NCBI GenBank assembly: GCA_029204225.1 | Contig: CM055108.1 | Span: forward strand, 8,109,101 to 8,173,100 | Source: Diphasiastrum complanatum | Lineage: Eukaryota > Streptophyta > Lycopodiopsida > Lycopodiales > Lycopodiaceae | Length of the DNA stretch: 64,000 nucleotides | Direction: 5' to 3' | Shown: positions 24,155 through 35,936 of the stretch, piece after piece | Numbering within the stretch: the stretch's first letter is position 1 | Layout: each line of letters opens with the position of its first letter | Program-made: the position numbers and the translations under genes | Notes under the pieces: generated by a model | Told to the model about the DNA's origin: nothing | Databases searched by the model: none | The model's input: the letters and a program-made list of their open reading frames with translations, nothing else

Positions 24155-25452
24155 AGTATTGATTCACCATAAAGGGTTCATGTGTATCAAAGGTAGCATT
24201 AGGATGCTTTGCCATTTCTAGCTTTTGTAGCTTGTTGTGCGAAGATCTTAGAAAAGTATTTTGGGAGTTTGAATCCATTCAAGATCCACTTTTTACATGG
24301 TATCAGAGGTAGTTGGCTGTTATTTTTAGTAAGGTTTCCATTTGTGGTGATATTTGGACGTTTGATCAAGTTCTAGCATGACTATGCATTGCACTGTTGA
24401 TCAAATCTTACTAACCTTTGTTTTGTGAGTTGAACTTGTGGATCAAAAGCATATTTCAGGTCTATTGAAGATCAGAGGCTAAGAAGAACCTATTTTGGAT
24501 CAGATCATAACACCTAATCATTTGTTGATTGTGAGCTTGTGCATATTCAATACTAACAATGTTCTGTTCAATGTATTGTTGACAATCTCCACTTCTGTGG
24601 ATGAACACTCTCCTTTGTGGATGAACACTCTCCTTAAGTGGATGAACCTTCTCCTGAAGTGGATGACAAATACTCTTTGAGTGATTTTGGATTTCTCCAA
24701 AAGGCTGAACAAAGCTCCCACTTGGATGAAAGATCCCCTTTTGGGTGAACAGATTGTCAACAATTTTTTGCATAAATTTTGGTGTACTTTGTTGAGCATG
24801 TAAGTAACTCTCCTTATGTAATTCGATTGGAGAATTTGCTGGAAGGTTCTAACCATTATGCAAATGTGTTTTCAGGTTCTTAACAGGTTGAGGAACATTC
24901 TCATGTGAAGTGATTTTAGATCTACATCTAAACACCAAGATTTGACAAGCTAGTGAAGCTAGTCTTGTGATTCACTAAGTGTGCTCTTTCATTCACCTCT
25001 AAAGCTTGTATTTATCATTTGCTGGAGTTTATAAACTTTTAGAAGTGTGGTTTACATGTGGATTTACAGGTTGAATCAATATCTTAGTGTGTTGATCATA
25101 TGTTGATCAAGTTTGTTATTCTAGGTACTCTTGGTAGCCTAGTCTTGTGTATTTTCTAAGAATGCAAGTAACTCTTCACATCATAACTTGATTTGGTCAC
25201 TTGCTAGAAAGTTTTAGAGCTTAATCAAGAGTGTGTTCAAGTTGGTTTGAGTTTGTAATCCATTCTTAGTGTGTGCAAAGTGTTGCATGTGTTTCAATCT
25301 TCCTTTCTATGCTTGGAAACCAGCCAGGTTCAAGATAGAAGTGTTTTAGGGTCCTAGATCTTTTGAGATCTCCTTATCCATCATTTTTTGAGAGGAAAGT
25401 GAGTGCTAGGTGCATTAGGATAGAGACTAAAAGTTGAAGAATCACTATACTC

Positions 25453-26889
25453 ATGGCTTTCAATGGTGGGATCATGTTAGAAACTAATGATAGGTTGAGT
25501 TCATCAAACTACTCTACCTGGAAAGTGAGGATGGAGTCCTTACTTGAGTTGAATGAACTCATGGACATAGTTGCAGGAACTGAAGAGAGACCACCCACAG
25601 CTCAATAGCAACAAAGGTTTGATAAAAAGGCTAAAAGGGCTCTTCATATCATTAAAATGAATGCTACAAATGAACTTCTCAAGGAAGTTGGTAAAAGTCA
25701 AAGTGCAAGTGAGGCATGGAATGCCTTGAAGAATCTCTTTGAATCAAAGTCCACATCTAGGGTATTGACCCTAAGGAGGCAAATGTATTCTAGTAGACAA
25801 AGAGAGGGAGAAAGTGCTCATGCATTTGTCTTGAGGGTTAAGTCCTTAAGTGATGATCTAGCATGCATTGATGAAAGCATAAAAGATGGTGAAATAGTCC
25901 AAGTTATGTTGAATGGTTTGCTAGATGAACATGCTAACCTTGTGCAAAGTTTTGCCATTCAAAGAGTCTTGCCAAGTGTGGTTGACTTGCAAGAGATGTT
26001 ATTGGCTGAAGAACATAGGTTGCAATCAAAGCTTGATGGTGCATCCTTGCAAGGTGGAGGTGAAGAGGATTTTTTCACAAAAGGCAAAGTCAAAGGCAAA
26101 GGTAAAGGCAAAGGGAAATGGTCCAAAGGTGGTAACTTGGATCATGATGATCACTCTTCCTCCTCCTCTTCTACTTCTTTTAGAAAGAAAGATAAGTCAA
26201 AGTTAAAGTTCTTTTATTGTGGGATAAAAGGTCATTTTGCAAATGAATGTCATAAGAAGCAAAGTAATGAAGGTAGCAAGCAAAGCAACTTTTGCACTTC
26301 TAATGAGGATCTAGATTCTTGTGATTCTCTCATGATGTGTTCTTCAAGTCTAATGTCAAGTATAAGTGACAAGGATTCATGGTGGATAGATAGTGGATCT
26401 AGTTCACACATGACTAATCACAAGGAGTTCTTTACTTCTTTGATCTCTTATGTTGGAACCAATAAAGTGGTTCACATGCCAAATGGTGGTGAGTGTATGA
26501 TCAAAGGTATTATCTCAATTCCTATTTGCCTTAGGAATGCAAGGCTTGATGGTGTTCTTTACATTCCTTCACTTTCAAGGAATTTGCTAAGTGTTGGTCA
26601 AATGTTAAAGAAAGGGTACAAGACAAAGTTTGTTGGGGATGTTTGCTTCATTACTAAGGGAGATGTCTTGATTGCTAGAGGCAATAGACAAGGTAGACTT
26701 TACAAGCTTGATGCATTTGTTATGTCTAACAAGAGGAATGAAATGGATGTTGGTGGTTCTCTCAACTTTCAAAAGTCAATTCCTAGCATCAATAAGATTG
26801 GTAGATCTTATGCAAAGTCTAAAGGGATTCCTTATGCTAGATCTAGGTTGAGATCTAATGAGCTTCTTGGAGAGTTATTGTTGTGCTAA
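25453..26889 (+). pseudogene. Copia gag-protease
   Basis: ATG 25453 starts MAFNGGIMLETNDRLSSSNY, typical copia gag (UBN2-like), with one stop at 25606 before a 410-residue open frame. The order is capsid helices, a Lys/Gly repeat (KGKGKGKGKWSKGG, near 26090-26140), zinc knuckle FYCGIKGHFANECHKK (about 26212-26260), and retropepsin with WWIDSGSSSHMT near 26383. The last part carries the FVGDVCFITKGDVLIARG type of GAG-pre-integrase approach. A reversed relative is at 39397-40400. Confidence 0.85.
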
Positions 26890-27876
26890 CTTGGCAACTT
26901 TTTGTGAATCTATGATCAATGCTTTGGATCCATTGGATCTTGAAGATGGACTAGTGCTACCTACTAGTCAAATGGAGTCATGTGGTGCTAAATTAGTATC
27001 ATGTTTGAACTCTTCTACTCATAGATTTCCAAGTCTTGGTGGCTTTTCAATGGAACTACATGGCAAGTGCAAAAATGAAAGAGGTAAGAAGAGAGCTAAC
27101 TTCACCAATGGAGGTGATGAAAACTCTTCTTTGGAAATGGTTGTTGCTAATGACTTATTTACTCATTTGGAAAAAGGTGGTGCTTTGAGCATGTTTGAAG
27201 AAAAGTTTCTTTTGCATCTCTATGTGATAAGTCCAAGAAAGTCATTTGTGCAACAAGTGGTGTCACATGTATTCATAAAAAAAGTAGATCAAAAGGCTCT
27301 ATCATGAGACTTGGTGAGGAAGATCTCAAGTCAAAAGGGAGAGATGAATGTGAAGTGTTCAAAGTAGGATGTACTTTGAATGATGCTTTTGTGAATGATA
27401 GTGAGGGTTCATTATCACTACCTATATCATTGATTAGAAGTCCAGGTTTGACAAGAAAAAGTACTTCAATCATTCTTATGTTGAAGGTACTATGTATTCT
27501 TTTCATGGCTTCTAATGTTCGAGATTCTTCCATTTCTTATGATGCAACTATCAAGAGGGAGATTGCTAACTTTTGTGGTGTGATCATTAAGAGGGAGTCT
27601 TGTGAAGGAAAGGGCAAAGGAAGAGTGACTCTTGGGAAGGTCAAAGTCATGGATCTTACATCTCTTCATCAACTCAAAGGATGCTATGATTGTGGTGGAG
27701 TGTTCATGCGTGATCAAGATGACAAAAGGTTGGATGAAGAAGACTACATGGAGCAACTCAAGTGGCAATTTATTCAAGGCAAGGAAGATCTCATTGGTGA
27801 GCTCATTGAGGTTTGGTTTGAAACCAAATGGGCTGGTTTGAATAGGTTTGATACTCAACTTCATCTTCTCTACTAG
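26890..27876 (+). other. Unrecognised coding-like region after copia protease
   Basis: Open frames 26858-27307 and 27304-27876 follow the protease in place of integrase and RT. The second (from MRLGEEDLKSKGRDE) has a CYDCGGVFMRDQDD stretch and acidic/basic helices but no domain I know. Such captured or replacement sequence occurs in non-autonomous gag-only LTR elements. Confidence 0.45.
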
Positions 27877-27894
27877 CAACTTTGCATGAGTGAT

Positions 27895-27990
27895 CATCCA
27901 AATTCATCACCAAGTGGGTCAAAGCCAAGGCAATGTGAATAGTTGATGCTCAAGCAACTGCCAGGTTCTTGTATGAGAATACATTTACAA
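27895..27990 (+). mobile_element. Gypsy integrase scrap
   Basis: FITKWVKAKAM and DAQATARFLYEN parallel DFMTKWVEAKVV and DAKSTAKFLYEN of the gypsy integrase at 15040-15120. It is a short relic with a stop inside. Confidence 0.65.
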
Positions 27991-28623
<633 letters not shown>

Positions 28624-28734
28624 AAAAAAAAAAAGAGCAAGCGTTTAAAGAGCGAGCAATTGCACGTTTGAAGAGGATTCAAGGAGAACGAAATTCATAA
28701 GCATAGGAGCTTATGGATTAGGCATCGTCGTGAT

Positions 28735-29310
28735 ATGGCACGACGAGCTTATAGGGACAAGCAATCCAAGCCTTCTTGGTGTTCAATAAATGATTGGAAT
28801 TGTGTAAAAGCGGATGAACGAACACCAAATAAATACAAGATTCAGAAGGATGCTGCGGCCGCTAGGATGCATGGGATAGGCAATCCTAGGTTGGGCTCGA
28901 GCAGAAAGGCGGGTTTGCAAGCAAGCATGGTAAGTGAACTTACACTACTCTTATAGTTTATCTTTGATTTTATATGTTTTATTTTTTAATATGCATTATG
29001 ACTAGCTGCTTCAACATAGCCCTAAATTAATTTCAACTTCAATTGAATGCATGGATAGTTGGCGGACTATGGACGTCTGCCAACTAAGGAGGAGTATGAA
29101 TTTGCCTTCAGGGAATCATACGACGCATTAGTCGACAAACTAAAGAGCGAGGGTCATCCTCCAAATGTAAGTACTAGTTTTTGTATTTATACTAATGTGG
29201 TTTGTATTTCGACGTCAATTTTATTTAATTTAATACAATCAAGCATTAAATATTAATGTAGTTTGTTTGCTTGTGTTCATGCAGACTGGATGTCACGACG
29301 ACAACGAGTA
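28735..29310 (+). CDS. Small three-exon gene end, possibly CACTA-transposon encoded
   Basis: Exon 1 (MARRAYRDKQSKPSW..., to about 28929) ends at a donor GTAAGT. Exon 2 (about 29059-29166, ADYGRLPTKEEYEFAFRESY) also ends at GTAAGT. Exon 3 (from about 29284 after TTCATGCAG) closes with TGCHDDNE and TAG 29308-29310. The pieces join in frame to about 110 residues. The W..I..W...KADERTPNKYK pattern faintly recalls the plant Ptta/En-Spm transposase domain; this is a weak call. The CGACG repeats downstream support a DNA-transposon setting. The start may lie further upstream, since the frame stays open a little way before 28735. Confidence 0.4.
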
Positions 29311-29849
29311 GATTAGGTTTATAAGTTTTAGTTGATGTTAGATCTAGAAAGACTCGTGCGACATTAAAGCACCAATTTTGTAATACATTGATTCATATTA
29401 TGAAAAATATTATTATTGCAAATAATCGTGCTATATTGCCATTGCTTTTATATGTGCAATGTTTTGTTTTTCAAAAATTGCAAGTCAAATTTAGGGATGT
29501 GGATTGACGTAATAATCAACTAAGAAATGTCGGATCTCAAAACAAAAATCAATATTATATCTAAAAATTTAAATGAAATTTATGATGTGCACAAAGCAAT
29601 GCAATAAAGTATTGTCAATCATAATGAACATGAAGTAATGCAATAAAATATAAAATGAAAATAGTTTAAGAATGAAAAGTACCTCATGCTTAGTTTGTTA
29701 ATGTTGAATGCAACTCAAAAATATTGTTTTAAAAACAATTCACGAACATCGCTTCTCCAAAAACTCAACTCCAAGAACAGCCCGATAAAAATGCGCGCGC
29801 TATTTTATATGCATTTTTAGTTTTTTTTTACCTAATTTGGGACACACGT

Positions 29850-30346
29850 CGAAATCCGACGTCCTAACACGTCGAATAGACGTCGGACATATTTTTTGAT
29901 CATTCTGTTAATAGACGTCGGAATCCGACAACTTTATAAGACGTCGGAATCCGATGTCCAAGCATACGTCGGATGGGCATCGGACATCCGTTGGTGAAAA
30001 CTTGGCATCATTCTGTGTTTACAGACGTCGGAATCCGACTGAATTCAGAAACGTCGCAATGCGACATCCACGTCACAGCGTTTGCAACGTCCACGTCAGA
30101 GGTTTGCGACGTACATGTCGGATGTCGCATTGCGACGTCCATGTCAGATCAGGTTTGCATGATCGGAAAAACATGTTTCAGAATCCGGCATGTTGTGCCT
30201 GTCGTAAGACGACGTTTTTTAAAGTTGTCGAATTTCGACGACCTTATAGCGACGTGTTTTTCCGACGTCCATGACAAATTAAGAAAAAATTAAACTCGCG
30301 ATTCACGTCGCAAAATACGTTGCAAATCGCGACGGGTGTTGTTGTG
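29850..30346. repeat. Sub-terminal GACGTCGGAATCCGACGTC repeats of a DNA transposon end
   Basis: Palindromic words such as GACGTCGGAATCCGAC and ACGTCGCAATGCGACAT recur at least ten times in both directions. The block ends in a sequence whose reverse complement reads CACAACAACACCCGTCGC, close to a CACTA-type terminus. This is the usual look of the transposase-binding end of an En/Spm element. The opposite end was not found. Confidence 0.5.
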
Positions 30347-30423
30347 ATTTCATTTGAACTAAGTCTGGAATGTACCAATAAAACAACTTTTAAGTGCTAT
30401 TTCCTTGGGGAATGACATAAATA

Positions 30424-30945
30424 CTACACAAATGCAATTCTATGTTGGTATATTACAACAAAATCTGACACAAAATAGTGGTTCTTGCGGTGTTGTGTCC
30501 GGTTCAGTGTCAGCCAATATGACAAGACACCCTTTGCTTGAGGTGCGAGTCGAAGGAACTTTCCAATATAGATGTTCATTCTACTAGATAAGATACTCGT
30601 CAGCAGTTCTATCCTTGGAGCTTCGGGTTCAGCCATATGAAATGGTTCTTCCCAGTGGTGTAGTCGCATGTTCACATCTGATCTATGTGGAGAACCTTGT
30701 AGTGCGGTCGCTTGTTGATCTCTTCTCGGTGTAGTGTCTTGAGGAGTTGTCGGTTGATGTGCAACTTGAGTAGCTTCCTCGGCCTGAGCTTCTTGTATCC
30801 AATGCTTGATCTTCTGGTATCGCCTTTGCTCTTCTTTCACATTAGGATAAGGTAGTCCTGCTCCTTCTAATGTTGAAGGTTGATCGGTTGGCACTAATAT
30901 AGAATGTGGTGATCGCATGCCTTCGAGCACTGGCACCACCTGCAT
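30424..30945 (-). pseudogene. Gypsy gag-pol linker fragment
   Basis: The encoded EEPFHMAEPEAPRIELLTSI and FLRLAPQAKGVL match the linker of the gypsy element at 11580-11740 in order. It is an isolated piece of a related element in reverse direction. The rest of 30945-31205 shows no clear domain. Confidence 0.75.
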
Positions 30946-31204
30946 GGTGGTAGCACATTTTTGAAAAGACTCCGCCAGCCATCAGGGCATATGTGGCCAG
31001 TCCAAGGTTGTTGCGGATCAATCCCCACTACATCCCCATTCCACGATGACATAAATGGGCATAGTGTGGGATGACTTTGGACCAGAATGCTCAACTGGCT
31101 AAAGATCGTTTTGGAGCTTTGCTCGCGATCCAAAATTTCTGTTGCGGTTCCCCACCAAATGAGACAGTTTTTTACCACCATTATTCTTTGATCCTGAAAG
31201 AGCC

Positions 31205-31420
31205 CTGATGTCTGACAAGGTTGAAGACCAGCTCCAAGTGGCACAAGTGTGTTATAGAGTGGCTACGCTAGGCCCTCTAGCCCAATTTTGGTTGGAGAAC
31301 GTCCATAAGGTCTTTTTCCCACTGAAAGATGAGCAAAGCCTCGCGCGCGTCGAATATATGGAAGAAGTCATGGCATACCTAAAAAGGCACCACCAAGAAA
31401 CAAGAGGACCATACTAGTGC
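31205..31420 (+). pseudogene. Gypsy ORF3 tail fragment
   Basis: MSDKVEDQLQVAQVCYRVAT...VEYMEEV matches the region 39158-39388 (minus: SIKDQLPMARLYFRAA...LDFMEKV), and at DNA level the end of ORF3 at 18770-18840. It stops at 31415-31417, just before an LTR-like sequence. Confidence 0.6.
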
Positions 31421-31465
31421 CTAGTGTCAAAAGACCGACACTACTTCAAGCCAGGGGCCCTATTG

Positions 31466-32230
31466 AGGGTAAATCTTGTATACAGATAAATCAATTGTGA
31501 GGGCCGTGGCATCCTACGTGCATAAACCCATAGCCCAATGAGCACATGTAAATAATTGTTGTATGAAATAAAATAGACTTGGGCCTTGTAGAATAATTAA
31601 AAAAGGCCCAAAGTCTAAGTTAATAAAGTTTTAAGTTCTAATTAGAAGTCAAAGTCAAAGTCAAAGTGGTGGTAGGTGAGCTGTGCTTCTTTGTGCACCC
31701 TAGATTGAAATGTGTTTCTTTTGAAGGGCTAGGATTTCAATCCGCCCTTTCTTAAAGTAGCCAATAGAAACCAAAGCGCAAGGGCCTCCCCAAGAAAGAA
31801 AAAAAGAACCTCTTGTTTCTCATTTTACATGCTTATTGAGAGGAGGAAACTCTATCACTTTGAGCACTCAAGCATCTTCATGTGCTTTGCTATTTTATAA
31901 TTCTATTATTTGTGAATGTGCTATTTCTTCAACTCTTGCTATTTTTATGGTTTTATTTTGTTTAATGCTTTTACATTAGAAAATGGTATAAAAATTTGAA
32001 TAGACCTCCCTCTAACTCTTCCTTCTTACTCTCTTTTCACTACAATGGAATGTGTGGATAGGTGGTAGGATTGGGATTAGTGCTTATATTTGTTGAGAAA
32101 AGAAACTAAAGTAGTCAACTTAATATAGTTAGAGTCCTATCCTAGTGAATCTAACCCTTTTGACAGGCGTAGGGCTGCTCACATTGCACTAAGACCCTGC
32201 AGCTACCAGTCTTTTTCTCTTGTTGCTCTT
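31466..32230 (+). repeat. LTR of a gypsy relative
   Basis: From TATTGAGGG on, the order of words follows the gypsy LTR: a GAGGG...GGCA(T)CCT(A)CGTG region, GATG/GAGCACAT, then a GGCCTT/GGCCCAAAG region and a CTCAT end-of-promoter stretch. The likeness is patchy, so it is a separate, older subfamily. The right border is uncertain. Confidence 0.5.
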
Positions 32231-32316
32231 TTGTCTTTTTGTTTAGCAAATCCATATATTTAACAAGAGACAAATATGAGATACGCATGGATTGAAATGC
32301 AATTTTTATCTCATTA

Positions 32317-32760
32317 TTACTGGTTGTAAAATGATGCCGCAGAAGATTTCAACATATGAATCTCCTTCTTGAACATCTCATTTTCTTCAAAACAAGTTTT
32401 GATTGTAGATTTTTCTTCGCACTCCTTTGATATTTTCCTTAATTCCTCTTTCAAATAATGTATTCTTTGCATTGAATGTGCATTCCCATAGAGTTTCAAA
32501 TTCTCACAGTAATCTAAAAGGCCATTTTTGCCATGACACATAGATTATTATTTGAGTTATCGAATGAGAATAAGGATGTTGCAATGAATATGAATCAATA
32601 GGATACAATGTTCATGATGACCATAAATCTACATGCTTTAGCTTTTCTTCCCTATATCGGATCATATCAGAAGTTGATAATTTGGTTCTTTTGAATTTCT
32701 TGTCCTAAGCGGAGCATATTCTGGTGAAAGATCCACATGAAGATGATAAAGCTTAGTCAT
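32317..32760 (-). pseudogene. Family T transposase-like protein, copy 4 (N-terminal fragment)
   Basis: The minus strand from ATG 32760 reads MTKLYHLHVDLSPEYA; copy 2 has METKCHLHVNLEKEYS at the same place. Then LKHVDLWSS and LYP (copy 2: MKNIDLWVK, LYP), and NGLLDYCENLKLYGN followed by a charged coiled coil (IHYLKEELRKISKECEEK). Stops and shifts break it. No other gene of the element lies beside it. Confidence 0.6.
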
Positions 32761-34196
32761 TTGTACAGTAGTATAGTAGCAAACATCACAATGACAATAA
32801 CATAGCTGGAGATGGCGCTAAACACTTATTTGAGCCTGGAGATAGAGATGGCGGTAGTTTTATTTCTGAAATGTCACTCCTAATTTAAATTTTTGCGTGT
32901 TCCCAACTTTTGGGAGGGAATATTTTGACATTTTGAAAATTATATTTCAATTGTGATAGGAGATATCTGAGTAGAGTAAGAGATAGACTCTTTTAGTTTG
33001 GTAGATTTGTCACATGATCATATTAATGTGACAAACAATGATATCGATGATATCAATGCACACTAGATAGATGATGAATTATACAAAATATTGATGTTAC
33101 GATACTGCAAATTACTATGTTGCTAATGATATGAATTGCTCTCCTAATTTATTTTATTGATTGATTGGATGACAAAATATGTTGTGTGGTGATGAGTACA
33201 CATATGATCATGATCATGATAAATATTGTTATGTCGTGTATTATCACATTTTGGTTTTCACTTGTATAAATGGCCTTTGTTGTTGATACATAATCACATT
33301 CCATTTGTTGATAAGAATATCTTCATGAAAACCTATTCAAATCAATTCTATAGTATACCAAGGCTTATATTGAGGGCAACATTTTTTCCATCAGTCATGG
33401 TATATGCCTCAAAATTATCGATGAAGAAATGCGCTAATTTCAGAGATTTTAACAAAGAAATTCCAAGGCTTATACCAAAGAAATTTCCAAGGCTTATATT
33501 GTCACAAGTTAATGCCTGAAAGCCTCGCGCTGCTGGCTAGCCTCGGGCTCATGTTTTAGGCTGTCTTTTCTTGAAACACTACAAATTAGCATAGGAAAGC
33601 CTCTGCTTTCTTGTAGTGATTGGATTTTTTTGGGGGAAGAAGATTTTGTCCATCTCTTGGCAACAAGCTTCAAGAATTGTCTAGGCCGAGACTTGAGCTC
33701 CAGAGGTAGCTCCGAGCTCTACTCCCAAAGTTGTTTAGAGTTGCTCACAGACTTGGGAGGGACACGTATTTGAATTTGGTGGGGAGTGACTCATAGTGAA
33801 AGTTTGCCACCTCCAAAGAAGGTTCAATCAACTTCACAACAATTTGGTGAGAATGACTCACAAGGAAAGTTTGCCCCATTCCAAGAAGGTCCATTAAGGG
33901 GACTTCACACTTTCAATCACCAAGTTTTAGGTTGAAAACCAATAACATTTATACTCTAAATATGCAACCTCAAAAATGTTAATGCTCCCTTCATAGGCAA
34001 AATGATCTGCACAAATCAAAACATACTAGGTAGTGGCCATGTGGAGGAACATATAACAAAATGGATTGTCTTGTCAATTTTTATAGCTTTGGAATAGTAA
34101 TATATATGTCAACAGATTATGGAAAATAATGAAATACTCTAACCTGAACAACAATCAATCCATTCGGTATGGTAAAACAAGTTGCGTGGCATCTCC
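32761..34196. other. No gene seen; short CACTA-like inverted repeat
   Basis: AT-rich sequence without a convincing frame. At 33577-33618 CACTACAA and TTGTAGTG bracket 26 bp, and the reverse complement of the right side reads CACTACAAGAAAGCAGAGGC, a CACTA-like terminus. It may be the end of a lost element or a very short derivative. Confidence 0.35.
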
Positions 34197-35252
34197 TTAA
34201 GTCTGCTTGATGCAGGCAGGATTACCTCCTCTAGGGCCACCAAAAAAGAAATAACTCCCCCAGCTGCTGCTGAAATCTCCTTGTTCAACTGAAATGTTGT
34301 AGCAATTTGCATTGGTCACGGCCTGAATCTGCAAAGTGGCATCGAAGAATGTATGGGGGGAGGTGGCATATGTCACATTTCTGTGGTAAGCAGCCACAGG
34401 GTATCCTTCAATTGGAAATGCACCCGAGCCCATAGCAGTGGTTGTGTGGCCGACTGTGGTAGCGGATGGCAAGATTTCGCCGCCCCATTGCAGCAGATCG
34501 GCGCTCGCTTGCAGAGTAGTGTAGAGACTTGAGGGCCAGTACCCAATGGTTGTGTCTGAGATGGACAACCACCAGCCGGGAGTAGTAGAGTCGTAGAACA
34601 CGACGAGAGAGATTTCATATTCGTTGTTTGCATGGACATCAAGAGTAGTGTATGGCGACACGGTTCCACCGAGCACCCACTTGTTGTTTGTCTGGACAAA
34701 ACCAGCGCAACCCAGATTGTAGCACCCCGTGCTCTTGTAAGCATCTGCAGTCCAGTAGACAAAGAGATGTGGAGCTAAAGGGTTGTCCGACGGATGCAGG
34801 GATGGATACACTTGCCAGCCAACTTCGGCGGTGTTGAGGGAATTAATATTGTCAAATTGGCCTGCAACAACCCTGAAAGGCTGAACTCCGACGCGGGATC
34901 TCCTATGACAGGTGCATTGACTCTCAGAACTGCGCCGGAACCTTGGTAAGCTCCTTTTGAAGATGGCATTCCCACTACAGCATATTCATGTGAGGTTCCT
35001 TGTCTGGATAGCGTTGGAGTTTGGTATTTCCTCAAAAGGGGCTGCTTTGGGTCCCTTCGTTGCACCGGGATGCAACCTTCAGGGCATCCTCCATGCTCCC
35101 TTGCAAAACTTTGTGGATGCAGCCCCGAGCTTCGAGGTTCAACGTGATTTTGTTGCAAATTCAGATATGATGATGGCGACATCCGGATGATATGATCTTT
35201 GAGGGCAGGGTGGTGGGCTGCAATTTGCTGTTCTATTGGGACACAGTCTATC
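34197..35252 (-). pseudogene. Neprosin-domain protein (DUF239 family), broken
   Basis: The 3' part (34811 to stop 34197) reads as a textbook neprosin domain: HLFVYWTADAYKSTGCYNLGC, CAGFVQTNNKW, WWLSISDTTIGYWPSSLY, GGE, HTTTAMGSGAFP, NCYNISV, and WGSYFFFGGPRGGNPAC. The upstream part gives the conserved activation region: IDCVPIEQQIAAHHPAL, GGCPEGCIPVQRRD, and HEYAVVGM. Neprosins are secreted plant peptidases related to the pitcher-plant enzyme. Two lesions are seen. A TAG stands at about 35245 just before IDC, and a one-base shift near 34880 separates EFSLS from RVVAGQFDN. A signal-peptide exon was not found. Either it is a pseudogene or the assembly has an error at 34880. Confidence 0.88.
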
Positions 35253-35884
35253 TAGCTTCCATCTGAAACCTCTCTCAAACCTTTCTTGCACAAGGGATCA
35301 AGAATAATCCAAAAGCTGAATATCAGTAGAGAAGGACTGGTTTACAATATTTTGATACCTCACCCGGCTACTTAAATTTCATGTAAGCAGACCTTTCGAT
35401 CACAAATCGGCTCGCAATCTGTCAGTAGTGCAGCAAATGAACCTCAAGATTCATGACTACCTGAATCTACACGTCTATTGGATTTGATGGTTTAAAAAAG
35501 ACCTGCAAATCACTACTAGACCCGTCAAAGTCCTTGGCTAATTCCTGTCCACATGAACACGGCATGCAAATGACTCGTTAAAAATTCAGGTATGTTCTGC
35601 TGACTTGAAAGTCAGGATTGATGACGCGTCTGCCACCATTTTGTATCATTTTCAGGTGTGGGAACCCTATGTACATTTTGTATCATTTTCTCCCACACCT
35701 ATGTAGTAGGTAATGGCCATGGGGAAATGGCCATGGGGAGGGACATTACCCTAAATAATCTTGGGACCTCGGAGCTAGTGGGGGAGTCCACTAGCTGTTC
35801 GCGGATCGGATAAAATGGACCATTACCTCACGTAATTGATTGTTCGGCTGATTTTTTTTTACGCCCCTCTCTCTTGTCACATGT

Positions 35885-35936
<52 letters not shown>

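Larger units (their letters stand above)
24291..27990 (+). mobile_element. Non-autonomous copia-type element with gag-protease only
   Basis: TGGTATCAGAGG (24298-24309) is the initiator-Met tRNA primer site typical of copia elements, preceded by the end of a 5' LTR (...TTTTACA). A 1.1 kb leader without genes follows (24310-25452), including a 20-21 bp tandem repeat (GTGGATGAACACTCTCCTT, about 24597-24665). Gag and protease come next (25453-26889). The integrase/RT/RNase H order expected of copia is absent; about 1 kb of other coding-like DNA stands instead. The 3' LTR is not identified. Confidence 0.65.

Noticed and set aside
24597-24665. CRISPR-like array
   Set aside because: It is a short direct tandem repeat without spacers in plant DNA.
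29954-30293. Overlapping plus-strand frames of 106 codons
   Set aside because: They arise from the CGACG palindromic repeats and encode only repeat-derived peptide.
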